Source: Protonemura montana
Taxonomy: Eukaryota > Arthropoda > Insecta > Plecoptera > Nemouridae
Reading direction: 5' to 3'
DNA length: 64,000 bases
NCBI GenBank assembly: GCA_947568835.1
Contig: OX387612.1
Location: forward strand, 6,634,001-6,698,000
How positions within the stretch are numbered: position 1 is the first letter of the stretch; every line of letters begins with the position of its first letter. Made by a program: the position numbers and the translations under genes. The notes beneath the pieces were generated by a model. It made no database searches. It was not told the origin of the DNA and saw only the letters and a program-made list of their open reading frames with translations. Of the stretch, positions 24,036 to 35,009 are shown piece after piece.

Positions 24036-24370
24036 TTAAATCGAATTTAGCCAAAAGATTATTTAGAAACATCCTTTAACTTACTGATACGATGCTGATA
24101 TTCAATGCAAAAATAGACAGAGCTGCTGTCATGGCGATCTGGCTTGTCAGTGATAGGTTAAATACCTTTTGAAACTCTGCGCACACCCTAAAAACAAAAA
24201 TTAGTTAGAACAGAAACAGTCATACAAACAGTATTCATAGCCTCGTGGTTCTCCTTTTTGGAGATTTGTATAAAATGCGCTCAAATTCCCACAAAGACCT
24301 GTTACGTCCAATTAGCTTCTTCGAGACCCCGGATGGGCATGAATATTTGAGAGGTAGTCAGTATTCTTAG

Positions 24371-24702
24371 GCCAGGTTTTACCAAAATTTTGAACTATAA
24401 GTTGGATCTCTAGCTCACAGAAACATCTGAATTTCACTGCATGTGATTGGAAGTCGTCATGGCAACAGTTTCAACAAAATGTTCAACTATAAGTTGGATC
24501 TCTAGCTCACAGAAACATCTGAATTTCACTGCATGTGATTGGAAGTCGTCATGGCAACAGTTTCAACAAAATGTTCAACTATAAGTTGGATCTCTAGCTC
24601 ACAGAAACATCTGAATTTCACTGCATGTGATTGGAAGTCGTCATGGCAATAGTTTCAACAAAAACTTCAACTAGGAGGCAAGATTTTGGTAAAACAGGAC
24701 CC
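24371..24702. mobile_element. MITE-like element (M1-related) with an internal 92-bp triplication
   Basis: Ends: gccaggttttaccaaaat on the left; on the right gattttggtaaaacaggac, its inverted complement with three mismatches in 18. The interior repeats a 92-bp unit about three times, starting near 24393, 24485 and 24577 (aactataagttggatctcta ... gcatgtgattggaagtcgtc). Confidence 0.7.
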
Positions 24703-26079
24703 AAGAGGACGCTGTCTTGTTTTTATATCATTGGGCGATGGAATGGTCAATTGCCACATTTCACTAAAACGCGTTTTCGTCTTCAACTGAACCCGGCATA
24801 AACCGTGATTTAATCAATTATTGCCACTCTGAGTATCAAATGAAATACTTGGTATTCAAAGGTTCAGGAAAGTTTGAAAAGGTTTGTCTCATTTGGACAA
24901 TTCTTCGATATTTAAACCTTTCTTTTCCAGTGGTCAATCTTACCCTAGTCAAGGGCAGATTTAATTTGCCAGTGCTGAGACTCTGATATTTTGAGACTGT
25001 GATATTTTGAGAATTACAAAGCGAAAAATTTGACAACGTATGACGAACGAGGAAAGTCGTTTTTTTTTAATGTGTTTGCTTCGAAATAGAATGTTTGGTG
25101 ACATGGAAACAAACGAAATGTTAACGAGACTACTTTCTTTAATCTCCGAATTACGACTTAAAAAAAAAAAACTTCATCCTTCTAGGTTTAAATATTAAAT
25201 AAAGATTAGGCTAGAGAGGAAATAGTGAAAATAGAGAAAATACAAGATATTTAATGTCGTTGAAGCTGATTCTTAAATAATCGCTAAATTCATATTTAAA
25301 TTTGCAAATATTTCTGTAAATTTGTCAAAAGATCTTCATTCAAATATGTATGTAAATATCAACTAAACGGTGAAAATTAATTTGCCCTAAAACCCCCTCA
25401 AAAATACAGGACTTCAACGGTATTGATCAAATCTGCCACAATTTGTAATTACCTACACACTGAAATTGTATCGATCAAAAACCATTAATCTTACTTCAAG
25501 AGAGCTTCATGGTGTTTCACACATTTCCGCAAATATTTTTCAATATCGATTTCAAGATCAACTGACGCTTCTCCCACATTTTCACTTCTTGCCATATCCT
25601 TTTCTTCTTCACAACTTGACGGCCTGCATCCTTGCGATGCATTGTCTTCATCCAAGGATTCTACTTTGAGGCTTTCTTCTTCGAGGACATTGATAAGCAA
25701 ATTAGGGTTAATCTCGTTCGGTACCACAGATGGATCGCCCACGACCTCTGGGGGCCAATTCTCGTACATTCGTTAATTCTCCTTATTCCCGTGATAAACT
25801 AAAACCACGATAAACCCAAGGTCTTCCTTTAAACCTATGTCAATTCTCGAAGCAGAGATAACGAGAATTATCGAGGTTTTAAATATACACCGCATCCTGG
25901 CCCCGCCCACCGTGCTAAACAAAATGGGCCAATCGGAAGCGCTGATACAAACATATCACGCGGCTACTATTCAAAATGCACTGCCACCAAGAACTGAATT
26001 GACATGAAACTAATTTGAGCGCCTTTTCTTGAAAAGACACAAAATTGTCATCCTAAGCAGTTAATCACACCAAGTAACA

Positions 26080-27466
26080 ATGTCGGCGCCAAATAAGCAG
26101 GAGAAGAAGCGGAATATAAATTTTTTAGAAAGCGAGAAGTGCGTGTTAGCCAGGGAGTATATTAGGCATGAGACAGTCATCAATGGTGAGTTTTCACCTA
26201 CACTCACCAATGCACACAAAATTCATGCCTGGGGACAAGTGGCAGAAGCCGTCAACGCTGTGGCTCCGACCTACAGGTCCGTGGAAAGTGTAAGTACAAC
26301 CCTGTTTTACAAGTTCTGCTTGGTAGGAGGGTAGCAATCTTTGGAGGTTGGATCGCAAGATTAATCAACGTTTACTTAAAACGTCATATCATGGAGTCTC
26401 GACTGACAAGCCAATCTAGCCGGTTGGTAATAATGTGTTTTCCTCAACAGTTAAAATCAAAGTGGAAAGAGATGAAGAGGCTCGCCAAAAAAAAGGTGAC
26501 ACACAACAAACAGGAGATGGAAAGGACTGGCGGCGGTGTCGCCGAGTTATTGGAGCTCTCGTCAGTCGACAAACTCGTGGAGACAACAATCGGCAAGGCC
26601 TCTCTCCACGGCGTGGGTGGCATGGACACCACCCAAGGTTCGTTTAGACAATTAAATCACAAATCCACAATCTGATTTAAAAAAAATTTATTTTTAGCAA
26701 GTTTGAAGTATGTAATATCTGTACACTTTCAAATACCATTCCATAAGCCTACGATCTATCCAAAATCTTGTACCTACATAAAAATTAACTTGTATGTGAT
26801 CAGTCTCAAGACAGTCAGCAACAGTTTTAAATATGCAATATATTTATTACCATGTGCTACACAACAAATAAAGTGTGTACGTGGGTCTAACATAAAGCCT
26901 TTGCAAGTTTTACAAAGAGTAGTTATGCTGTGAAATCTCACTCTGAACGAAATACAGTGAATGTGGACAAAAAACTAATCTCAATTGAAACTATTTCAGC
27001 CAATTTTCAGCAGCCCCGAATGGAGCATCTGTGCTCGGCAACAATTACCCGCCCAGTGGGTGAGCTACTCGTACAGGACAGACCAAGCCGTCCTACGAGT
27101 CAGCAAGGAGCAAATCCCGCCCCACTGAAGGGACCAGCCATAGAACTGGATTTGCTGGGCGCCGCAGACGAAGACGATCCACACACCACTGAGAAAGAGC
27201 CTCCGAAGAAACGACAGCGAGTGAGGTGCACTGCTGAAAAGATTAAATTGGCTATAGTGTCGAACCAGGCAACGCTGAACGAAAATGTTTTAGATTTGAC
27301 AAAAGAGCTCAAGCGGCGAAATGATATTTCAGAATCAATGATAGCATTAAAGAGGGAGGAACTGAGACAGAACGAAACCCAGCATCGGGAGGCATTAACC
27401 ACACAAACCAGCATTGCTGATTCACTTGGACAAATTCTCTCAATCCTGAGTGAACCTCGTTTATAA
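26080..27466 (+). CDS. Harbinger Myb/SANT-like accessory DNA-binding protein, 3 exons, 287 aa
   Basis: In PIF/Harbinger elements a Myb/SANT-like (trihelix) protein binds the transposon ends and helps bring the transposase to the nucleus. Exons: 26080-26289 (210, donor GTAAGT), 26451-26637 (187, donor GTTCGT), 27000-27466 (467, ends TAA). The phases join to 288 codons. The N-terminal domain spans exons 1-2: NFLESEKCVLAREYI, then NAHKIHAWGQVAEAVNAVAP, then SLKSKWKEMKRLAKKK, with the spaced tryptophans of a Myb/SANT helix bundle. A basic KKRQRVR near the middle of exon 3 may be a nuclear signal. The C-terminal part is Glu/Arg-rich and probably coiled coil. Start chosen as the first ATG before the domain. 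Confidence 0.85.
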
Positions 27467-27543
27467 AGAGCCAAATACCAAATTTTCCGTAATCATTGTA
27501 AGAAATAAAAAAAAAATTGCCACATACAAACCGTTCATGCTTG

Positions 27544-28920
27544 CTATTGCAATCCAGGCCAAACTGTCTCTTCGATCAGCTGTCGCTGCCTGGCAGCTGC
27601 CACGCCTGCCTGTTGTGCAACCTGTGGGTTCGCTGCCATCTCTGCTATGCGCTCTACGACCGCAGGATCCATCTCGTGATCAATGCCGGCATCCAGGCAG
27701 AGGTTGTGTAGCACACAGCAGGCGATGGTGATGCGGCATACCTTTTGAGGCGAATAACATAGGATTCCTCCAGAGTCATCCAGGCATCGGAACCTTGACT
27801 TGAGCAATCCGAATGCCCTCTCAATAGAACATCTGGTTTTGGTGTGGGCAGCCTGGTATTGTCTCTCGGAATTGGTTGTAGGGTTGTGGAGTGGCGTCAT
27901 CATCCACATTTGAAGTGGATATGCAGAGTCCCCTGATAATCGAGAAAAAAATATTTTCCTTATGTAAGAAAAAAAATGCAATGAATTTTGACATTATTAC
28001 CGTAGGTGCTACAAACCTAAGAGCCAACCGTTAACTATGGTGCCATTAGCAAATAGCCGAGCTAACGCGCTCTGGGCATAGATGTAGGCATCGCCGTTGC
28101 TGCCAGGGTAGTCGGCGAACACGCTTGTGAACCGCATGCCAGCGTCACAGACAGCCATGACGTTCATGCTGCAACGCCGGTGGCGATTCACATATTGTTC
28201 CGGGTGCTCAGCGGGAGGTCGGCGAATAGAGATGTGGGTTCCATCGATACAGCCCAAAACATTTGGAAAGCCAGCAATTTGGTGGAAGGCAATCTTAGTT
28301 TGGGCTTGCTCGTCTGCCGTCATCGGAAACCGAATGACGGTGGGTGCTAGCTCGCACAAAGCTGCCGTCACATCGGCAACTATGCGACTGCAAGCTGGCT
28401 GAGAGACACGGCCACACATTCCTGTAAAAATTAAGTATTGGCAAAATTAATTTAAGCGTAGGTATGTAGGTAACATTTGCAGCACTAGATCATTACACTG
28501 ATTAATTGTTAACCTTTGCATCAATAAAGTGACATCTGTTATTCAATGTCAATATCTTTTGTCAATTAAAAAGTTTGAGACATGAAATTAGGAGGTATGC
28601 ACCAACCGAGGTATGTACTATATCGAGGATGCCTCTCTAGGTAGTAAGTTAGGTTGAAACTTACCAGATAGCCACTGAAATCCCCCGCTGGCATAAAAAC
28701 CTAAGGCAACGAGGAGTTGGGTGTCTGCGGCCAGAGCATTTGCCCTCAACGTCGGCCTGGTTAGTTGAGGCTCGATCCTGTTCAATAGATCGGTAAACAG
28801 CCCTCGCGACAGTCGGGTTGTTTGCAAGAGATACCGATCCGACATATCTTCCAAATGAACTCGTTCCAGATTTATTTGAACTTCATCAAAAATGCCAACA
28901 GCCAATGCTGCTTCCGCCAT
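27544..28920 (-). CDS. Harbinger (HARBI1-like) DDE transposase, 3 exons, 349 aa
   Basis: Catalyses cut-and-paste transposition of the element. Exons: 28920-28665 (256, donor GTAAGT), 28421-28017 (405, donor GTTTGT), 27932-27544 (389, ends in a stop). The total is 350 codons, the usual size for this family. The catalytic triad is visible: D145 in LGCIDGTHISI, D222 in WLLGDSAYPL, E258 in CSIERAFGLLKSRF (35 residues between the second D and the E). Upstream, YASGGFQWLSG followed across the junction by MCGRVSQPACSRIV resembles the helix-turn-helix region. The DDE and nuclease motifs are intact and no frameshift is seen. Transcribed in the same direction as the interrupted receptor. Confidence 0.93.
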
Positions 28921-29559
28921 CTAACAAAGGATTTTTTCGATAAATAATGAGATAGTATGAAGAAAAACTGAATTAAATATGCAAAGTTTAACTCTGGTTT
29001 AACTAAGTAAAGTTAGGTTAAGGTATCACATCAAAGTTTACTTACCACGAATTAATCAATCACTCGCCGGCGTTAGACGAAACGTAAAATAAAATATGAA
29101 AACTAATAAAATAACTACATATAAATATATAGTATAATAACTAAATGATATTAAAACAATGAAGGAAAAGCAAATTAACAACGAACACAATGACAAAGAT
29201 CTCTACGCGATGATTTCGTGGAGCGACCTTCAGATTTACCACGCACTATGCGTCGACTGTGCGCATACTCGACTTTGAAACCAACGCTAAAACTGCTTAT
29301 ACCACCTCCCGAGCATATCTAGGCAGAGTTAAATTTTCACCCAAGGTTTAGTGAGAATTAGCGTACGAGAATTGACATTTGAGTTAGATCTCCTTAGATC
29401 TTGCTAATTCTTCTTAAAACCTGTTCGAGAATTGGCCCCCTGGACTTCTTTCACGCGTTTGCAACGTGTCCGTTCTTTTAACAAGCGTACGAATATTTTC
29501 CACTTTGTACCTAAAAATTAATATCATTGGTCAATAAGCTAAAAATAGCTGCCTTATGA

Positions 29560-29880
29560 CTTCCACGACAATAACGGAGGATGCTACTTGGTGGAGACAC
29601 CGTCGTTTCAATTAGTTATTTCACGCAGATTACTTGCATTTGAAACTGGTTTACGCTCAATTAATCTTTACTTATGCTAACCTTAACGATTTATATATAT
29701 TTATCGACTTTTTGAGTCAGAATTATTAAATCGTAGAGGTATGGCACAAAAAAAAACGGCTGCAAGCGCCATCGGATGGCACCTACCATAATCACTTGCT
29801 GCCAGCTCGTTTGCTCAGCAAAAAGTTTATCATTAAAGCGTCCTAACATCTGCATCCAAACAGTGGCAAAGAACTGACCT
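29560..29880. repeat. Dispersed repeat family X, copy in intron 3 of OR-D
   Basis: Contains tttgaaactggtttacgctc, gacttttt and aagcgccatcggatggcacc, the inverted core of the family, then ctgccagctcgtttgctcag. It lies in the intron just upstream of exon 4. Confidence 0.65.
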
Positions 29881-30425
29881 TGACATTTCTAACTAAACTT
29901 TTTATTGTGGGCTCTATAGGCCGTATGACCTTGAAAATACTCTATATTCAGGAAAAATCAATTTCAATTTACATTAGAAACACGAGACGAAGCTGAATTT
30001 TATGACACTCTTTTGGCATGAACAAATTTGTTGATTTTTTATTGTTGCTTTGTGCTGTAAAAGTATGTTAGGCATTGGAATAAATTGTTTCATTTCGGGG
30101 TGTAATGGATGTTAAAATCAGTTGTTGGTCGATATTTATTCTTTGAGTTGAGCTTTTCTGGGGATCTTCAATGAGTTCATTAAAAAAATTAGTTTAAACC
30201 TGCGCACTTAGCATAATTTAAATACTCGGCATAATCATTTGAAAGACGTAAATGGTCCATAACGATAACGACCATAGAAGGTCGTTATCAGGTTATTTTA
30301 ATATAGTTACAGGTGAGAAAGAGAGACAATTAAGATACGATCTTGGCGGAATTGGCACCCAAAGAACGCAAGGGCAGGGCCCCTAGCGTAGACTATAATC
30401 CCAATATACTTGCAAATATATATAC
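29880..30425. other. Rest of intron 3 of OR-D
   Basis: AT-rich intronic sequence between the family X repeat and exon 3. Nothing recognisable. Confidence 0.3.
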
Positions 30426-30616
30426 CCGAGTATTTGGAACTGGGTAATTAACTGGATGACGATAGACAACGCCGTCACGTCGAGAACAGTTATCGAGATG
30501 AGATCAAATATTGCGAGAGACAGGATGGGCAGCGTTATAAACTGGACGATATAGAACCAATATGTCTTCTCCGGGAACAAAATGCTGCAAAAGAAGGTGA
30601 TAAGAAGGTGATAAAT

Positions 30617-31097
30617 CTCACGTGTTCGACTGGGCATGTGACTCTGTCCCAGTGCAACTTTCACGTGTTCGACTGGGCATGTGACTCTGACCCAGTGCAA
30701 CTTTCACGTGTTCGACTGGGCATGTGACTCTGTCCCAGTGCAACTTTCACATGTGCGACTGGGCATGTGACTCTGACCCAGTGCAACTTTCACATGTTTG
30801 ACTGGGCATGTGACTCTGTCCCAGTGCAACTTTCACGTGTTCGACTGGGCATATGACTCTGTCCCAGTGCAACTTTCACGTGTTTGACTGGGCATGTGAC
30901 TCTGACCCAGTGCAACTTTCACTTGTTCGACTGGGCATGTGACTCTGTCCCAGTACAACTTTCACGTGTTCGACTGGGTATGTAACTCTGCCCCAGTGCA
31001 ACTTTCACGTGTTCGACTGGGCATGTGACTCTGTCCCAGTGCAACTTTCACGTGTTCGACTGGGCATGTGACTCTGTCCCAGTGCAACTTTCACGTC
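30617..31097. repeat. 43-bp minisatellite, about 11 copies, in intron 2 of OR-D
   Basis: Same unit and orientation as 9935-10435 (cccagtgcaactttcacgtg ttcgactgggc...). The E-box is lost in a few units (cacatgtgcg, cacttgttcg). Confidence 0.95.
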
Positions 31098-31864
31098 GAG
31101 CAAGTTTCAAACTTGCCCTGGTGCAGGACAGTGGAAAACGGGATTATATATGCCATTAATCAAAGTTGTTTGAAAAACTTACTGTATTGGTGCCATATTT
31201 AACTTGTATAGCATTTGACATCCGCCAACATGTATTACAGCAGAGATGATTACGATGGCGTATGTAACAAACTTGGTGATATTTCGACACCAGCTCTCTG
31301 CTTTTTCTCTGTCGTCTTCACACTTTTCGTCAACATAGTAAGACTTTCTGTTCATTTTTTCCATATAGTCTATCATGCCCGCAATGGCCTTCTTGTAGTA
31401 AATCAAATTCCATAATTTTCCAATTACTACCGCGCTACCAACGATTGTAGCGAATCTATCACTTCTATGATCTGGCTCGTGCCATGATAAGCTTAAACCA
31501 ATTGAACTGTAGATTAAAGCGTAAATTGTTCTGACGATTTGAAGAGGTGGCAGCAGCGTCCTGAAGTATCTCCAGGATTTGTATGGAAGATTCTGATCTT
31601 CTATAGGCCACAGTTCTAGGAGAACGAAAAACCGCAGGTTATGTTTAATTAAAAGTTAACAACATTTAATTTTGCTCTTCTAAAAGAGCAGGTTAGTGTT
31701 AACATCACTCTTGATAGAGACTTTGTTTGTTTGTTTGTTTATTTGTTTTTACAAAATACATTGTTTAACAATTAATTTTACAATACATCTAATACTCTTT
31801 ACTATTACTACTAATCATAGTTACTTTTACCAGGTGAGATTTAGATTTACTTAGATTTTCCATC

Positions 31865-32315
31865 TGCACGAGGCAAAGGCTACCACAGATAAAGCTTGCA
31901 CAGATATTCCATTCTTATGGGGCAAAGACTACCACAGATAAAGCTTGCACAGATATTCCATCCTTATGGGGCAAAGACTACCACAGATAAAGCTTGCACA
32001 GATATTCCATCCTTATGGGGCAAAGACTACCACAGATAAAGCATGCACAGATATTCTATCTTCACGAGGCAAAGCGACCACGGATAAAGCTTGTACAGAT
32101 ATTCCATCCTTATGAGACAAAGACTACCACAGATAAAGCTTGCACAGATATTCCATCCTTATGGGGCAAAGACTACCACAGATAAAGCTTGTACAGATAT
32201 TCCATTCTTATGGGGCAAAGACTACCACATATAAAGCTTGCACAGATATTCCATCCTTATGAGGTAAAGGCTACCACAGATAAAGCTTGCACAGATATTC
32301 CATCCTTATGAGGCA
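31865..32315. repeat. 49-bp minisatellite, about 9 copies, in intron 1 of OR-D
   Basis: Unit gcaaagactaccacagataa, agcttgcacagatattccat, ccttatggg. The spacing is 49 bp (31922 to 31971). Found only here. Confidence 0.93.
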
Positions 32316-33035
32316 GAGGTAACTGTACCCAAAGGTTACGCTTAGAAATTGTAAATGGTGCCAGTTATTATTTTAGTTTTTTTGCATTATTATTGATTAT
32401 CGACCACAGGAAAGATGGATAGGCTAAGTAATAAGATATCAAAGAAAGATGGGAGAGATGGGACAAAATAATTAAAGAATGTGATTGTTAAAGCAGAGAA
32501 AATTTGAGAGAATAGAAGATAACTAGAGAAATTAAAAGAATAATAGTGTTTTTATAGAAAAAAGTACGCATAAATATTAAATACAATGGATTTTTTTTTA
32601 AATTGTTGTCGGCAAGAGTGTTAAAGACATAATCTTTACTTTTTTTGTTAAAATAAAAAAGATCAATAAAGATAAAACAAATCTTACGTAACCAATGGTC
32701 GATTTTCAAACGCATGCCCAGGAGCAACTGATTGAAAAGGTGCATTCTTCTTTCTTTCAGCTTTATTCAATTGTTGAGAATTTGAAATTTTCTTACCACA
32801 ATACGCCAGCAATTTGTAGTTGAAATCAAGACATCGTTTCCGGACACCAGCGCTGCAGCTCTCTTTAGAAGTTGTAGGAACATCCATCGCAACAGTGCCA
32901 CAGGGTTAAGCAAGTCACACTAACTTAAACTATACTTTCCTATTGTGTATTGCCACGTAGTTCCGAAGATCGATAAGATTCCGTGCCTTACACGAATAAT
33001 ATATGTAATGATATCTTCCAAGAAGGGTAAAAATA

Positions 33036-33330
33036 TCAGTAGCAATATAAAAAATGTTTAAGAAATATGACAAATATATATTTCCTTTGAAAAACTATTT
33101 GAAATGGGTTTTGAATGCTAAGTAAAGGGCAACTATATTTTCCGACGTTTCGTAACATCTTACTAGTTACTTCTTCTAGGGTTAGAGCAGTCCTGACAAT
33201 TTTCCAATAACAAAAGAACCACATAAAATTATAACAATTACCTAGTTCAAGCATCCTAGTTCATTCTAGTTCATCAAGATAACCCAAGTAGACATGAGTC
33301 TAAAAACCAATATTTCCTTTTACTTGGTTT
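33036..33330 (-). repeat. Repeat family P2 copy with hammerhead-like core, upstream of OR-D
   Basis: Read on the minus strand at 33180-33140: AGAAGA, a GTAAC/GTTAC stem of five perfect pairs, GAAAC, GTC, GG. The surrounding sequence matches the copies at 23000 and 38800. Confidence 0.6.
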
Positions 33331-33428
33331 TTCTTTTGTCAAATAACTCCATACCAAACCTGACAAAAGTCTAGTACTATTTTACTAAAAGCACACTTAT
33401 GTAGTGAATTATTTACGCGGCCATAGAA

Positions 33429-33918
33429 TATCCAGCACAGAGGCGACGCAGCGAATCAAGCATCCTGTCACGGAATGTCCAGCACATAGGCGACGGCGAG
33501 TGTCCGCTCCTTTGCGTGGAGCGAAACAAGCACCCTGTCACGGAATGTCCAGCACAGAGGCGACGGCGAGTGTCCGCTACTTTGCGTGGAGCGAAACAAG
33601 CACCCTGTCATGGAATGTCCAGCACAGAGGCGACGGTGAGTGTCCGCTCCTTTGCGTGGAGCGAAACAAGCACCCTGTCACGGAATGTCCAGCACAGAGG
33701 CGACGGCGAGTGTCCGCTCCTTTGCGTGGAGCGAAACAAGCACCCTGTCACGGAATGTCCAGCACAGAGGCGACGGCGAGTGTCTGCTCCTTTGCGTGGA
33801 GCGAAACAAGCGCCCTGTCACGGAATGTCCAGCACAGAGGTGACGGCGAGTGTCCGCTCCTTTGCTTGGAGCGAAACAAGCACCCTGTCACGGAATGTCC
33901 AGCACAGAGGCGACGGAG
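33429..33918. repeat. 70-bp minisatellite, 7 copies, 5' of OR-D
   Basis: Unit gtgtccgctcctttgcgtgg, agcgaaacaagcaccctgtc, acggaatgtccagcacagag, gcgacggcga. The spacing is exactly 70 bp (33500 to 33570). Open frames through it are a by-product of low stop content. Confidence 0.95.
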
Positions 33919-33959
33919 ATCAATAATTTTATTTACGAATGATAATCACATATCGATAC

Positions 33960-34080
33960 TTTCCGCCGTAATTATTTAATTGTAGAGATTTGTCAAAAAG
34001 GACGATCGCAAGCGCCATGGGGTGGCATCTACCGTTACCACTCGTTGCCAGCTCGTTTACTCAGCAGAAATGTCAACAGT
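33960..34080. repeat. Dispersed repeat family X fragment
   Basis: Inverted core gcaagcgccatggggtggca, ctaccgttaccactcg, ttgccagctcgtttactcag. Confidence 0.6.
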
Positions 34081-35009
34081 GACACTGGCTCTCTGACTGT
34101 GTTTTCAAACTGACCACTTATAGACAAGAAATGAGTTTTCTCTATTTTTGTTAGTATTTTTGTTGTGAAAGTATTGTTACGACAGGGTGTATTTGATCTA
34201 AAAAGAAACGCAGTTTTATTGTCAGTTTCAAGCATTTTGGGCAAACAAACCAATGAATTGAATTGACCAATCACTGGAGGCGCTTAGAAAGGGTTGGCGA
34301 CCGCCATTTTGGGCCCCCTGTACGGAAAGTAATAATGTGATGGTGATGTGGTGTGGTGTGGGGGGGGGGAGGAGAGGTACGTGGACGTCGCCATCCACAA
34401 TTGACGAAATTGTGTCCCAACTATTTTAATTTGAGGTGCATTCAGCTAGCCACAAAGCTCAATTTAAAACGGTTTTGACGTGTTGACCAATCACAATATA
34501 ACGCCAATATGCGCGGACAGAATGTTTAGTACCTAGCCACAATCAATGGCTAAATTGTGAAACGGACAAAAATAGGTCTGGTGACTTTGCCATGCAATCA
34601 TCGTTCCAGAAATGTTCCTCTTTTTACCATTTTTGTATATAGTTCTGTTAATTGTTCTGTCTATAGTTAGAATTTTGTTAGTATTTGGTAATTTGTTATC
34701 CCAGAATACTTGGATCTACCCCGAAATCTCCAGTTATTCACGTTATTGACACGAGATTTGACAAATATTTTCTGCGGTGGGCGAATAACATACACCATGG
34801 TAAAACTTTTACCTTGGATTTGTGTATTTTAAGAATTTAAAATACCAAATATGACCATTTTGACACCAATAAATATGTTAATCTAAATTAATTTAAAAAA
34901 CAAATATTTTTGTTGTAAATAATTTCAAATTTAATAAAATTAATTTTAATTAATAAAATCAATCACTCTAAAGAAATAAATAAACGTTATTAATATATGA
35001 AATATTGAA
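34081..35009. other. Spacer, nothing recognised
   Basis: AT-rich with a short G-run near 34360. No coding or repeat signal that I can support. Confidence 0.3.

Larger units (their letters stand above)
25751..29439. mobile_element. PIF/Harbinger DNA transposon, complete, 3,689 bp, inside OR-D exon 4
   Basis: The ends are inverted repeats starting GGGGCCAATTCTCG (25751-25764; complement at 29426-29439). The flanking 3-bp target duplication CTG lies at 25748-25750 and 29440-29442; three-base duplications are typical of this superfamily. Subterminal inverted copies of ATGTCAATTCTCG lie near 25838 and 29368. It encodes a plus-strand Myb/SANT-like protein (26080-27466) and a minus-strand DDE transposase (27544-28920), the usual two-gene arrangement. 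Neither gene shows a stop or frameshift, and the target duplication is perfect. Together these suggest a young, possibly autonomous copy. Confidence 0.95.
20881..32887 (-). pseudogene. Odorant receptor OR-D, 8 exons, exon 4 split by a Harbinger transposon
   Basis: Insect odorant receptor, the most diverged of the four. Exons: 32887-32797 (91), 31615-31183 (433), 30584-30426 (159), exon 4 29510-29440 plus 25750-25495 (324 without the duplicated CTG), 24187-24085 (103), 22877-22767 (111), 21584-21432 (153), 20955-20881 (75, ends TAA). Without the element these give 1,449 nt, 482 codons, and no stop. Landmarks: exon 1 RKRCLDFNYKLLAYC; exon 2 LWPIEDQNLPYKSWRYFRTL; exon 3 TM4 ending IQLITQFQILG; exon 4 YKVENIRTLVK to RKCVKHHEALLK; exon 7 IRDAAYACDWLEASEGFKRS; exon 8 MMRAVYYTHTMSMNIING. 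The insertion breaks the frame in the variable intracellular loop between TM4 and TM5. The gene is therefore probably non-functional on this haplotype, although it is otherwise undamaged. Polymorphic absence of the insertion is possible. Confidence 0.88.

Noticed and set aside
20881..32887. Two separate receptor fragments on either side of the transposon
   Set aside because: The exon 4 halves rejoin in frame through the 3-bp target duplication and all other exon sizes match OR-B and OR-C, so this is one interrupted gene.
33404..33979. Repeat protein genes in the 70-bp array
   Set aside because: All three plus frames are open through the same satellite, and the array lacks any gene structure.
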